Translations under genes and position numbers: made by a program
Source of the DNA: Rickettsiales bacterium
GTDB lineage: Bacteria; Pseudomonadota; Alphaproteobacteria; Rickettsiales; UBA1997
Direction: 5' to 3'
Assembly: GCA_947425005.1 (NCBI GenBank)
Contig: CANDYP010000012.1
Location: 1-20,835, forward strand
Length of the DNA stretch: 20,835 bases
The notes under the pieces: generated by a model
Seen by the model: only the letters and a program-made list of their open reading frames with translations
Database searches by the model: none
What the model was told of the DNA's origin: nothing
Shown here: piece after piece, positions 6,555-14,217 of the stretch
Position numbering within the stretch: the first letter of the stretch is position 1
Layout of the letters: each line of letters starts with the position of its first letter

Positions 6555-8072
6555 CTAAATCTTCCTCCGATACCCAATCGCTTCGAGCAAGTGATTTTCT
6601 TGAATTTTTTCGCTCTGTTCCAAATCTGCAATAGTTCGCGCGACCCGTAAAATTCTGGTAATGCCGCGCATTGAAGTTGACATTTTTTCCACCGATTTTT
6701 TTAAAATTTTTCGGCATCCCTCATCAAGCTCACTAAATTTTTCTAAAGTTTTTCCGTCAATTTTAGAATTTAATTTGGGCAGATTTTTCATTAAAGGTTC
6801 AGCGTCGTATCTTTTTTTCTGTAGCTCGCGCGCCTTGAAAACTCTGGCTGCCACAATCTCTGAGCTTTCACTTGTTACCGCAGAATTGTCGAAAAAAATA
6901 TCAACTTGGGGCACGTTAATTGCAATGTCGATGCGATCCAAAAGCGGGCCGGAAATTTTATTTTTGTACTCTTCGCCGCAATGGGGAGCCTTCTTACATT
7001 CTTTGGTAGCATCGCCCAAATAGCCACAGCGGCAAGGGTTCATCGCGGAGACCAATTGAAAATTTGCGGGGTAAGTGATGCGGGCGTTAACTCGCGAAAT
7101 ACTGACGTCGCCGGTTTCAAGCGGCTGGCGCAAAGAATCCAAGACCACGCGCGGAAATTCAGCGAGCTCGTCTAAAAAAAGAATGCCATTGTGCGACAAA
7201 GAAATTTCGCCCGGTTTAGCTTTAGTGCCGCCTCCGACCATCGCAGGCATTGAGCAAGAGTGGTGTGGATTGCGGTAAGGTCGGTAAGTGACTAGCTGGC
7301 CGTCAACAATCTGACCGCTGACGCTGTGAATCATGTTGATCTCGAGAATCTCCTCTAATTCTGGCGGCGGTAAAATTCCCGGAAGCCGGGAAGCGAGCAT
7401 TGATTTGCCGGTGCCCGGTGGTCCGATTAATAAAATATTGTGGCCGCCAGCAGCGGCGATTTCTAATGCGCGTTTGGCCGATTCTTGGCCTTTAATGTCG
7501 GCTAGATCGGGGTAAGTTTTTTGCTCAAAAATTTTATTATTTTCCGGCCGCGACAAAAATTGCGCACCTTTAAAATGATTGATTAAGGAAATTAAGTCAG
7601 AAGCGGCGAGAATCTCTAAATCCCCTGCCCAAGCGGCCTCTTTGCCATTTATTTGTGGGCAAATTATTCCACAATTCCTTTGATTAGCGCCGATTGCGGC
7701 TGAGATGGCACCGCTAATGGCGCCGATTGAGCCGTCTAGTGCGAGCTCTCCCAAGACAAAAAAATTGTCGACCATTTCTTGTTCTAAAATTCCCATTTCA
7801 ATCAAGATGCCCAGAGCGATTGGCAGGTCAAAATGCCCACCTTCTTTTTGCAAATCGGCGGGAGCTAAATTAACGGTAATTCTTTTGAAGGGCCACGGTA
7901 GGCCGGTGGAGGAGATTGCAGCGCGGACACGTTCTTTCGATTCGCCAACTGCTTTGTCGGGCAGGCCAACAATGTTGAAGAGGACCTGTGCCGAATCAGT
8001 CATTTTCACCTGTACGTCAACTTCGACAACATCAATTCCAGCGAAGGAGAAGGTTTTTATTTTTGCGACCAT
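6555..8072 (-). CDS. comM: YifB/ComM family Mg-chelatase-like AAA+ ATPase
   Basis: This full-length 505-aa ComM/YifB protein belongs to a family of hexameric helicases that drive branch migration during natural transformation and recombination. An N-terminal ChlI-like domain (1-170; FSFAGIDVVEVDVQV, VGLPDKAVGESKERVRAAI, NLAPADLQKEGGHFDLPIALG) precedes the AAA+ core. Walker A is GPPGTGKS at 217-224 and Walker B is GILFLDEL at 296-303. The NPCRCGYLGD...C...C zinc-like cluster (about 345-368), the LLDRID arginine-finger region and the C-terminal Mg-chelatase helical domain (MRGITRILRVARTIADL) follow. The ATG at 8072 gives the standard MVAKIKTFSFAGID N-terminus. Palindromic repeats flank it at both ends, upstream at 8245-8299 and downstream at 6413-6539. 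Transformation competence cannot be judged from this gene alone. Confidence 0.95.
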   Translation of the reverse strand: MVAKIKTFSFAGIDVVEVDVQVKMTDSAQVLFNIVGLPDKAVGESKERVRAAISSTGLPWPFKRITVNLAPADLQKEGGHFDLPIALGILIEMGILEQEMVDNFFVLGELALDGSIGAISGAISAAIGANQRNCGIICPQINGKEAAWAGDLEILAASDLISLINHFKGAQFLSRPENNKIFEQKTYPDLADIKGQESAKRALEIAAAGGHNILLIGPPGTGKSMLASRLPGILPPPELEEILEINMIHSVSGQIVDGQLVTYRPYRNPHHSCSMPAMVGGGTKAKPGEISLSHNGILFLDELAEFPRVVLDSLRQPLETGDVSISRVNARITYPANFQLVSAMNPCRCGYLGDATKECKKAPHCGEEYKNKISGPLLDRIDIAINVPQVDIFFDNSAVTSESSEIVAARVFKARELQKKRYDAEPLMKNLPKLNSKIDGKTLEKFSELDEGCRKILKKSVEKMSTSMRGITRILRVARTIADLEQSEKIQENHLLEAIGYRRKI

Positions 8073-8244
8073 TTTATTTAGTGGGTTTGGCTTGTGATGA
8101 AAGCCTGCGGTGTTGGTTTGCTGGTGAATATCTAATTCGTAGTGAAACCAAATACTGCAGGGGATTGTTAATTGGTGAAAAAAATTTGCTACTAAGCGGA
8201 GATTTAACGAGGAAGAAAAATTTCTACCCTTGGTTGTTTTTTAA

Positions 8245-8299
8245 CCCCCCTGATAAGGGGGGTGGCCCGAAGGGTCGGGGGGTTTCTCGTCACAAACTC
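8245..8299. repeat. GC-rich palindromic repeat, copy 3 (single arm with internal insertion, between metE and yifB)
   Basis: This copy equals the right arm of copy 1: CCCCCCTGATAAGGGGGGT, then GGGGGGTTTCTCGTCA and the AAACTC flank. A 13-bp insertion, GGCCCGAAGGGTC (8264-8276), itself a small hairpin, sits between the two G6 blocks. No matching left arm is visible. It begins four bases after the metE stop codon. The rest of the 8073-8302 gap is AT-rich yifB leader with nothing else recognised. Confidence 0.8.
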
Positions 8300-8302
8300 A
8301 AA

Positions 8303-10624
8303 CTACTGAATCTGCGCCCTCAAAGCTTTAGTTGCGTCAACCATTAGCTTCAAAGCCGCTTTAGTTTCTGGCCAGTCGCGAGTTTTCAAACCGCAATCTG
8401 GATTTACCCAAATTTGTTCAGGCTTCAAAACGTCTAGAGCTTTGCGCAAAAGATTTTCGATTTCTTCTTGTTTTGGAACGCGTGGAGAGTGGATGTCGTA
8501 GACTCCTGGTCCAATTTCATTTGGATATTTGAAGTTTACGAAAGCATTCAGCAACTCCATTTGTGAGCGTGAAGTTTCAATTGAGATCACGTCTGCATCC
8601 ATGTCAGCAATGGCGGCAATGATGTCGTTGAATTCTGAGTAGCACATGTGAGTGTGAATTTGAGTGCGATCAGAAACGCCGGAAGCGCTGATTCTGAAGG
8701 CTTCAACCGCCCATTTCAAATATTCGTTCCATTTGCCGCGGCGAATTGGCAGACCTTCGCGAAGGGCGGCCTCGTCGATTTGCACGATTTTGATTCCAGC
8801 TTTTTCCAAATCACAAACTTCGTCACGAATGGCGAAAGCGATTTGCAAAGCCGTGTCTTTTCTAGGCTGATCGTCACGCACGAAAGACCATTGCAAGATC
8901 GTAATCGGCCCCGTCAACATGCCCTTCATGATTTTTTTGGTCTGAGATTGTGCGTATTTAGCCCAAGCAACCGTCATTGGATTTGGGCGCGAAACGTCGC
9001 CGAAAATTACTGGCGGCTTCACGCAGCGTGAGCCGTAGCTTTGCACCCAGCCATTTTTAGTGAAGAAAAATCCCTGCAACTGTTCGCCGAAATACTCCAC
9101 CATGTCGTTACGTTCGAACTCGCCGTGCACTAGAACGTCTAGGTCGATCTCTTCTTGGAAACGAATCGTGCGCGTAGTTTCTTCCTGCACGAATTTTTCG
9201 TATTCCGCGGCAGAAATTTTTCCGGCTTTGAAATCAGCGCGGAATTTGCGCACTTCTTTAGTTTGCGGGAAAGAGCCGATTGTAGTGGTCGGAAGCAATG
9301 GCAGATTGATGTGAGTAGCTTGAATTTCTTTACGGGCCGCAAAATTGCTTTTGCGATTCATTAAAGATTCTTCAATTGAGGCGACGCGTTTTTTAACCGA
9401 ATCGTCGTGAATTCTTTTGGAAGTTTTGCGGTCGGCAATTGCAGCTTTGTTGGCATCTAAAGCAGCTTTAACTTCTGATTCCGAAGCGCCGGCAGCTTTG
9501 GCAATTACGGCAATTTCGACAAGTTTTTGCGTGGCAAAAGACAGCCAAGATTTCAATTCGGCGTCAAGCTGATCTTCGGAAGTCAAGTCCACCGGAGTGT
9601 GAATTAGCGAGCAAGAAGGCGCCACAATCACGCGGGTTTCGCCTAATTTTTCGACAGCTTTTTTAACCAAAGAAACCGAATTTTCTAAATTGTTAATCCA
9701 GATGTTACGACCGTCAACAAGCCCTAAAGACAAGGTTTGGTCAGCTTTCACTAGATTTAAAACTTCAGCGAATTGCTCGGGAGCGCGAACTAAATCAACG
9801 TGAACCGAGTCAGTGTTGAGGCTGAAAGCTAATTCAGCATTGTCGCCCAAAGAGTCGAAGTAAGTTGCTAAATGCAGCTTGATGTTGCCAGCAAATTTTT
9901 TGATTTGAGTGTAAGCGGAAACGTAAGCCTTTACTGCTTCGCCAGACAAATCAGTCACCAAATAAGGCTCGTCGATTTGCACATCTTTTACGCCGGCTTC
10001 TTGCAATTTTTTGAAAAGTTCAGCGTAAGCGCCAAGTAGATTGTCGAGCAAATCAAGCTTGTCCGAACCGTCAACGGTTTTACCGGCAAGCAAGAAAGTA
10101 ACTGGTCCGATCACAACAGGACGAGTTTCAATTCCCAAATTTTTGGCTTCCAAATATTCGTCAAAAATTTTGGTCGAAGAAATTTTGAACTGTTGGCCGG
10201 CTTTAAATTCCGCCACGATGTAGTGGTAGTTGGTGTCGAACCATTTAGTCATTTCCATTGCGGTAACGTCGATCCCGTCGCGTTGCGCGCCACGAGCCAT
10301 TGCAAAACGCAGATCTAAATCAACGGCATTGCCGCCAGCGAAATTGAAACGCTCCGGAACGGCGCCAAAAAGTGCCAAAGTGTCTAAAATTTGGTCGTAA
10401 AATGAGAAGTCATTCGAAGGGATGAAAGCAATGCCGGCGGCCTTTTGAGTCTGCCAGTTTTTGGCTCTGATTTCAGCGGCAGCTTTTTGTAAATCCGCAA
10501 GATCATTTTCTGTCGCGCTACGCGTCGACGGGGACGAAGTTTTTTTCCAGTAAGATTCGACAGCTTTTTTAAGCTCGCGATTAGCACCAATTCTCGGGAA
10601 TCCGAGGTTTGCAGTTTTTAACAT
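8303..10624 (-). CDS. metE: Cobalamin-independent methionine synthase
   Basis: MetE transfers the methyl group from 5-methyltetrahydropteroyltri-glutamate to homocysteine to make methionine, without B12. At 773 aa it has the usual length, with two (beta/alpha)8 halves. The N-terminal half begins NLGFPRIGANRELKKAVESYW. In the C-terminal half the zinc ligands His659 and Cys661 (THMCYSEFNDI), Glu683 (SIETSRSQME) and Cys744 (NPDCGLKTRDW) keep exactly the spacing of E. coli H641/C643/E665/C726, so the enzyme should be active. The ATG at 10624 gives the family N-terminus. A TTG 36 bp upstream would add MQSLAQSQSKLK and has no ribosome-binding site. A 56-codon gene lies 69 bp upstream on the same strand. 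No SAM or cobalamin riboswitch was recognised in the leader. Confidence 0.96.
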   Translation of the reverse strand: MLKTANLGFPRIGANRELKKAVESYWKKTSSPSTRSATENDLADLQKAAAEIRAKNWQTQKAAGIAFIPSNDFSFYDQILDTLALFGAVPERFNFAGGNAVDLDLRFAMARGAQRDGIDVTAMEMTKWFDTNYHYIVAEFKAGQQFKISSTKIFDEYLEAKNLGIETRPVVIGPVTFLLAGKTVDGSDKLDLLDNLLGAYAELFKKLQEAGVKDVQIDEPYLVTDLSGEAVKAYVSAYTQIKKFAGNIKLHLATYFDSLGDNAELAFSLNTDSVHVDLVRAPEQFAEVLNLVKADQTLSLGLVDGRNIWINNLENSVSLVKKAVEKLGETRVIVAPSCSLIHTPVDLTSEDQLDAELKSWLSFATQKLVEIAVIAKAAGASESEVKAALDANKAAIADRKTSKRIHDDSVKKRVASIEESLMNRKSNFAARKEIQATHINLPLLPTTTIGSFPQTKEVRKFRADFKAGKISAAEYEKFVQEETTRTIRFQEEIDLDVLVHGEFERNDMVEYFGEQLQGFFFTKNGWVQSYGSRCVKPPVIFGDVSRPNPMTVAWAKYAQSQTKKIMKGMLTGPITILQWSFVRDDQPRKDTALQIAFAIRDEVCDLEKAGIKIVQIDEAALREGLPIRRGKWNEYLKWAVEAFRISASGVSDRTQIHTHMCYSEFNDIIAAIADMDADVISIETSRSQMELLNAFVNFKYPNEIGPGVYDIHSPRVPKQEEIENLLRKALDVLKPEQIWVNPDCGLKTRDWPETKAALKLMVDATKALRAQIQ

Positions 10625-10693
10625 TTTTAGTTTTGATTGAGATTGTGCAAGGCTTTGCAACAGAGGTAAATAGCGGGCTCGCCTTGAGGTAGT

Positions 10694-10864
10694 TTATTTT
10701 CGATTTTTTTCTTTCGATTCTTTTTCAGCGGCAATTTGCAGGCCAAGCTCAAAAAAAATTTCCGCCAAAAGTTCAGCCTGTTTTTCAGTAAATTCGGCCT
10801 CTCTTAGGTGACGGTAAATTTTAAGTGGTTTGCTGAAGTAGCTTTCGTTTTCGGAAGGTGTCAT
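10694..10864 (-). CDS. Small protein of 56 aa upstream of metE, coiled-coil/DUF1640-like
   Basis: This frame codes for MTPSENESYFSKPLKIYRHL followed by a helical REAEFTEKQAELLAEIFFEL and a lysine-rich end. The pattern LREAxFTExQAExLxE recalls the first helix of the DUF1640/MCU-regulator-like family common in alphaproteobacteria, but here the long coiled coil and C-terminal membrane anchor are missing. It could be a truncated relative or an independent small protein. There is no clear Shine-Dalgarno. It is co-directional with metE 69 bp downstream and divergent from the ferredoxin reductase gene. The sensible amphipathic composition of the whole frame is the main argument that it is real. No function is assigned. 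Confidence 0.5.
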   Translation of the reverse strand: MTPSENESYFSKPLKIYRHLREAEFTEKQAELLAEIFFELGLQIAAEKESKEKNRK

Positions 10865-11018
10865 TGGTGTTTGTGGTTGTTGGTAAGTGGCGACTTAAGA
10901 GATCCTGGGCAAATTATTTTTCCCCAATTTCAAAAGCAAGGCGCGATTTGGAAGCTTGTGTTTTGCTACTCCGAAACTTACTTTGCTCGCAAATTTCCCC
11001 CAAACAAAAATCAAAAAC

Positions 11019-12023
11019 ATGACTATTCACAACACCGATCTGGTTATTGTCGGCGCGGGTCCGGCTGGGTTGTTCTCAATCTTCGAAGCGGGGATGTTAA
11101 AAATAAAATCGCACGTGATTGACACGTTGGAAGTAATCGGCGGCCAATGTTGCGCTCTTTATCCGGAGAAGCCGATCTACGACATTCCGGCCCATCCCAA
11201 AGTGCAGGCCAGCGAATTAATCGAATTGCTCGAGGCCCAAGCCGCGCCATTCGCGCCCACTTACCACTTAAATCAACGCGTGGACAAAATCACCAAAAAT
11301 GCTGACGGCTTTCTGATTGAAACTTCCAAAAATACTAAAATTAATTGCAAAGCCGTAATCATTGCTGCGGGTTGTGGAGCCTTTGGTCCCAATCGTCCAC
11401 CCATTGACGGCATTGAAGAATTTGAAGGAAAATCCATTTTTTACGCGGTGCGTTCAAAAGCAGAATTTGTCGGCAAAAATGTGGTGATTGCTGGCGGCGG
11501 TGATTCCGCCGTGGATTGGGCTTTAAGCCTGGCTGAAATTTGCAACAAAGTTTACGTGGTGCACCGTCGCGACAAGTTTCGCTGTGCTCCCGAAAATGCC
11601 GACAAAATGAAGCAATTAGCCGCGGAAGGTAAAATCGAATTAGTAATTCCGTTTCAGTTGGATGGCTTAGAAGGCGCTAACGGCAAGCTCTCCGCCGTTT
11701 TAGTAAAAGACTTCGACGGCAATGTAAAAAAACTCGAAGCCGATTATTTGCTGCCATTCTTCGGCCTAGCAATGGAGCTCGGCCCAATCGCCGACTGGGG
11801 CCTCAACCTCCACAAAAGCCACATTGAAGTCGAGCCCTCCACAATGCAAAGCTCCGAACCCGGAATCTACGCCATCGGCGACATCGTCACCTACAAAAAT
11901 AAATTGAAACTAATCTTAACCGGCTTCGCCGAAGCCGCCACCGCAGCCCACGACATCTACAAACTCGTCCACCCCAACCAAGTCTTCCACTTCGAATATT
12001 CCACGTCGAAAGGCGTGGTCTAA
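11019..12023 (+). CDS. Ferredoxin/flavodoxin--NADP+ reductase, thioredoxin-reductase-like type
   Basis: The protein has 334 aa from MTIHNTDLVIVG. It is a two-dinucleotide-fold flavoprotein. The FAD motif GAGPAG is at 12-17, then the family signature VIGGQCCALYPEKPIYDIPAHP, the NADPH motif GGGDSAVDWAL, and the C-terminal FAD-contact YAIGDIVTY. The cysteine pair in GGQCC is not the CxxC redox centre of thioredoxin reductase, and no such CxxC is seen in the NADPH domain. This places it with TrxR-like FNR2 enzymes, which pass electrons between NADPH and ferredoxin or flavodoxin, for example for Fe-S cluster assembly. A start at 10956 would add 21 unconserved residues and was not chosen. The 154-bp gap upstream has no convincing promoter. 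A small hairpin follows the stop. Confidence 0.9.
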   Translation: MTIHNTDLVIVGAGPAGLFSIFEAGMLKIKSHVIDTLEVIGGQCCALYPEKPIYDIPAHPKVQASELIELLEAQAAPFAPTYHLNQRVDKITKNADGFLIETSKNTKINCKAVIIAAGCGAFGPNRPPIDGIEEFEGKSIFYAVRSKAEFVGKNVVIAGGGDSAVDWALSLAEICNKVYVVHRRDKFRCAPENADKMKQLAAEGKIELVIPFQLDGLEGANGKLSAVLVKDFDGNVKKLEADYLLPFFGLAMELGPIADWGLNLHKSHIEVEPSTMQSSEPGIYAIGDIVTYKNKLKLILTGFAEAATAAHDIYKLVHPNQVFHFEYSTSKGVV

Positions 12024-12024
12024 A

Positions 12025-12043
12025 CCTCCTTTTGCAAAGGAGG
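12025..12043 (+). terminator. Small hairpin between the reductase and fic genes
   Basis: CCTCCTTT (12025-12032) and AAAGGAGG (12036-12043) form an 8-bp perfect stem with a 3-nt loop, starting two bases after the reductase stop. The following sequence is T-containing, with a T6 run at about 12060, but lacks an immediate U-tract. It could therefore be a weak terminator or a processing or stability element. Confidence 0.35.
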
Positions 12044-12075
12044 CTTTGCTGAACTAAAATTTTTTAAATCAAATA

Positions 12076-12834
12076 ATGACCTACCAACCCCCCTTCACAA
12101 TCACTGAATCAATGCTCAAAGCGGTTGCTGAGATTTGTAAAATGCTTGGTCGTTGGTCGGTTGAGAGTGGGTCAAATCTGACTCCGCAGCTGCGGCGCAA
12201 TAATCGTATTCGTACGATTCACGCATCATTGGCAATCGAAAATAACAGTTTAACCGAGAAGCAAGTTAGTGCGGTGATTGAAGGCAAAAGAGTTCTTGGT
12301 TCGCCGCGCGAAATTTTGGAGGTGCAAAATGCTTTTGCGACCTACGAGAAAATGTCGGATTGGAAGTCGTCAAGTTTACGAGATCTGCTCAAGGCGCATA
12401 AAATTTTGATGCAAACTTTGATTTATGAAGCGGGAAAATTCCGCAGTGGTTCGGTTGGAGTTTATCGCGGCAAGACCTTGATTCATCTAGCTCCACCAGC
12501 TGACCGCGTGCCGCACTTGATGAAAGATTTGCTCAACTGGCTTGGCAAAACTGACACCCACCCCCTGATTGCTAGCTGCGTTTTTCATTACGAGTTTGAA
12601 TTCATCCACCCCTTCTCTGACGGCAATGGTCGAATGGGCAGATTGTGGCAGAGCTTGATCCTTAGTAAGTGGGAGCCGTTATTCAGCTTTTTGCCGGTTG
12701 AGACGATAGTCTACAAACAGCAAGCCAAATATTATCAGGCGCTGAATAGCTGCAACAAATCTGGCGACTCAACTCTTTTTATTGAATTTATGCTTAACGC
12801 CTTACTTATCACGATGCAGGAGGTTGTAGTCTAA
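12076..12834 (+). CDS. Fic family protein (putative AMP-transferase) with N-terminal inhibitory motif
   Basis: This 252-aa protein has a complete Fic active site, HPFSDGNGRMGR (178-189), matching HPFx(D/E)GNGRxxR. Fic enzymes usually transfer AMP from ATP to a hydroxyl on a target protein. The (S/T)xxxE(G/N) inhibitory helix is present as SLAIEN (51-56, Glu55), N-terminal to the core, so this is a class II Fic whose glutamate should block ATP until released. The beta-hairpin flap that docks targets is around RSGSVGVYRGKTLIHLAPP (123-141). No antitoxin gene (class I FicA) lies next to it. The target is unknown. Its stop codon overlaps the start of the LolC/E-type gene (TAATG), and the downstream ribosome-binding site lies inside its last codons. 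There is no visible ribosome-binding site of its own. Confidence 0.9.
   Translation: MTYQPPFTITESMLKAVAEICKMLGRWSVESGSNLTPQLRRNNRIRTIHASLAIENNSLTEKQVSAVIEGKRVLGSPREILEVQNAFATYEKMSDWKSSSLRDLLKAHKILMQTLIYEAGKFRSGSVGVYRGKTLIHLAPPADRVPHLMKDLLNWLGKTDTHPLIASCVFHYEFEFIHPFSDGNGRMGRLWQSLILSKWEPLFSFLPVETIVYKQQAKYYQALNSCNKSGDSTLFIEFMLNALLITMQEVVV
12818..12823 (+). promoter_or_regulatory. Perfect Shine-Dalgarno inside fic for lolC
   Basis: AGGAGG lies 10 bases ahead of the lolC ATG (12834) and inside the last codons of fic. It is one of the few perfect ribosome-binding sites in the window. With the TAATG overlap it fixes the lolC start and points to coupled translation. Confidence 0.7.
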
Positions 12835-14084
12835 TGTTCTCCAAACTCGAATTTCTAATCGCCTTTCGTTACCTCAAGTCCAAGCGCAAAGAGGGGTTTA
12901 TTTCAATCACGGCGATTTTTTCGTTGGTGGGAATAATGATTGGGGTGGCCACGTTGATTGTGGTAATGTCGGTAATGAATGGATTTCGGTACGAGTTGGT
13001 GAATCGGATCTTGGGCGTCAATTCGCACCTTACGATCTACAGCCACGGGGCGCAAATTGCGGAATATCCGAAGCTTGTCGCAGAAATTAAAAAAATTCCC
13101 GGCGTCGAATATTCCAATCCGATTGTTGAAAGTCAGGCAATGCTGTCGTCGCGAAGCAAGAATGCTGGCGGCTTGATTAAAGGCATTCGCCTCGAAGATC
13201 TCAAAAATAAAAAACTAATTTCAGGAAATATTACCGGCGGAAATATTGAAAAAATTGCTGAAAAAAATTCGGTTTTGATCGGCTCGGCAATTGCCCAAAG
13301 CATGAATTTGAAAGTGGGTGATCCGATTAAAATTATTTCGGCTGAAACCTCCGAGACCATTATTGGTGCCATTCCGCGCATTAAGACTTACCAAGTTGGG
13401 GGAGTGTTTGAATCGGGTCTTTACGAATACGATTCCACCACCGTTTTCATGAATTTTGAAATGGCGCAGACTCATTTTCACTTTCCTGGCACCGTTTCCG
13501 GAATCGAAATTTTCGCTAAGGACGCCACGCAGCTCGACCAAATCAAAGAAGAACTTTACAAAATTTTGCCCCAATATCAGAACCTCTACATGGTGGATTG
13601 GCAGCAGTCCAACGCTGGCTTCATCGACGCTTTGAAAGTTGAAAGCAGCGTGATGTTTTTGATCCTCACTTTGATCATTTTAGTCGCCGCCTTCAACATC
13701 ATCTCCAGCATGATCATGTTGGTGAATGACAAAAATAAAAACATCGCGCTCTTACGTACGCTTGGGATGACGAAGGGGGGAGTAATGCGAATATTTTTAA
13801 TTTGCGGCTCTTCGATTGGATTTGTTGGAACTTTCCTCGGCTTCGTAATCGGCGTACTTTTCTCCGCCAACATCAACAACATCAAGCTCTGGCTGGAATC
13901 CGTAACCGACACCACTTTGTTCAATCCGACGATTTATTTCCTCTCCACTCTGCCGTCGAAAGTCTTCGCTTCTGACGTAATTTTAATCGTCGGAATGTCG
14001 CTAGTAATCTCCTTCCTCGCCACCCTCTACCCCGCCTACAAAGCCAGCAAAGCCAACCCTGCTGAGATCTTGCGCTACGAATAA
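12834..14084 (+). CDS. lolC: Lipoprotein-releasing ABC transporter permease, LolC/LolE family
   Basis: This is a 416-aa inner-membrane permease. The first membrane segment is at about 22-47 (ITAIFSLVGIMIGVATLIVVMSVMNGF). A periplasmic MacB-PCD-like domain (about 50-270) follows, and then three C-terminal FtsX-type segments (about 278-302, 323-350, 382-405). The family end motif is LYPAYKASKANPAEILRYE. LolCDE uses ATP to extract outer-membrane lipoproteins from the inner membrane and hand them to LolA. In alphaproteobacteria one LolC/E-type subunit commonly serves for both. The ATPase gene lolD, often adjacent, is not in this window: downstream is a terminator and a convergent gene. The start is fixed by a perfect Shine-Dalgarno and by the TAATG overlap with fic. 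Confidence 0.92.
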   Translation: MFSKLEFLIAFRYLKSKRKEGFISITAIFSLVGIMIGVATLIVVMSVMNGFRYELVNRILGVNSHLTIYSHGAQIAEYPKLVAEIKKIPGVEYSNPIVESQAMLSSRSKNAGGLIKGIRLEDLKNKKLISGNITGGNIEKIAEKNSVLIGSAIAQSMNLKVGDPIKIISAETSETIIGAIPRIKTYQVGGVFESGLYEYDSTTVFMNFEMAQTHFHFPGTVSGIEIFAKDATQLDQIKEELYKILPQYQNLYMVDWQQSNAGFIDALKVESSVMFLILTLIILVAAFNIISSMIMLVNDKNKNIALLRTLGMTKGGVMRIFLICGSSIGFVGTFLGFVIGVLFSANINNIKLWLESVTDTTLFNPTIYFLSTLPSKVFASDVILIVGMSLVISFLATLYPAYKASKANPAEILRYE

Positions 14085-14086
14085 TT

Positions 14087-14214
14087 AAAAACCCGTCGGT
14101 TGAGCTTCGTTAAAACCAGGGATGGTTCCTGCTGTGAAACTTCTGCAGCAGGAACCTTCCCTGGTTTCGACTCCGCTCAACCGACGGGTTTTTTTACAAC
14201 CGACGGGTTTTTTT
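14087..14214. terminator. Three-tier nested hairpin bidirectional terminator with duplicated right arm
   Basis: Three inverted repeats lie inside one another. The outer pair is AAAAACCCGTCGGTTGAGC (14087-14105) with 14175-14193. The middle pair is AAACCAGGGA (14113-14122) with 14158-14167. The inner pair is GGTTCCTGCTG (14124-14134) with 14146-14156. All pairs are perfect. T7 follows on the plus strand (14189-14195), and the mirror A5 start gives U residues on the minus transcript. CAACCGACGGGTTTTTTT is then repeated directly at 14197-14214. It separates convergent lolC and the oxidoreductase gene. Confidence 0.85.
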
Positions 14215-14217
14215 AAA

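Noticed and set aside
8073..8244. tRNA or small RNA gene in the largest gap
   Set aside because: No cloverleaf, T-loop GTTCRA motif or promoter/terminator pair was found. The segment looks like AT-rich leader.
10625..10693. SAM or cobalamin riboswitch in the metE leader
   Set aside because: No conserved riboswitch core or multi-helix junction could be recognised, and the 69 bp between the small gene and metE is too short for most classes.
13221..13574. Minus-strand frames inside lolC (also 13133-13381 and 13586-13924)
   Set aside because: They are shadows of a well-supported membrane-protein gene, with no family match.
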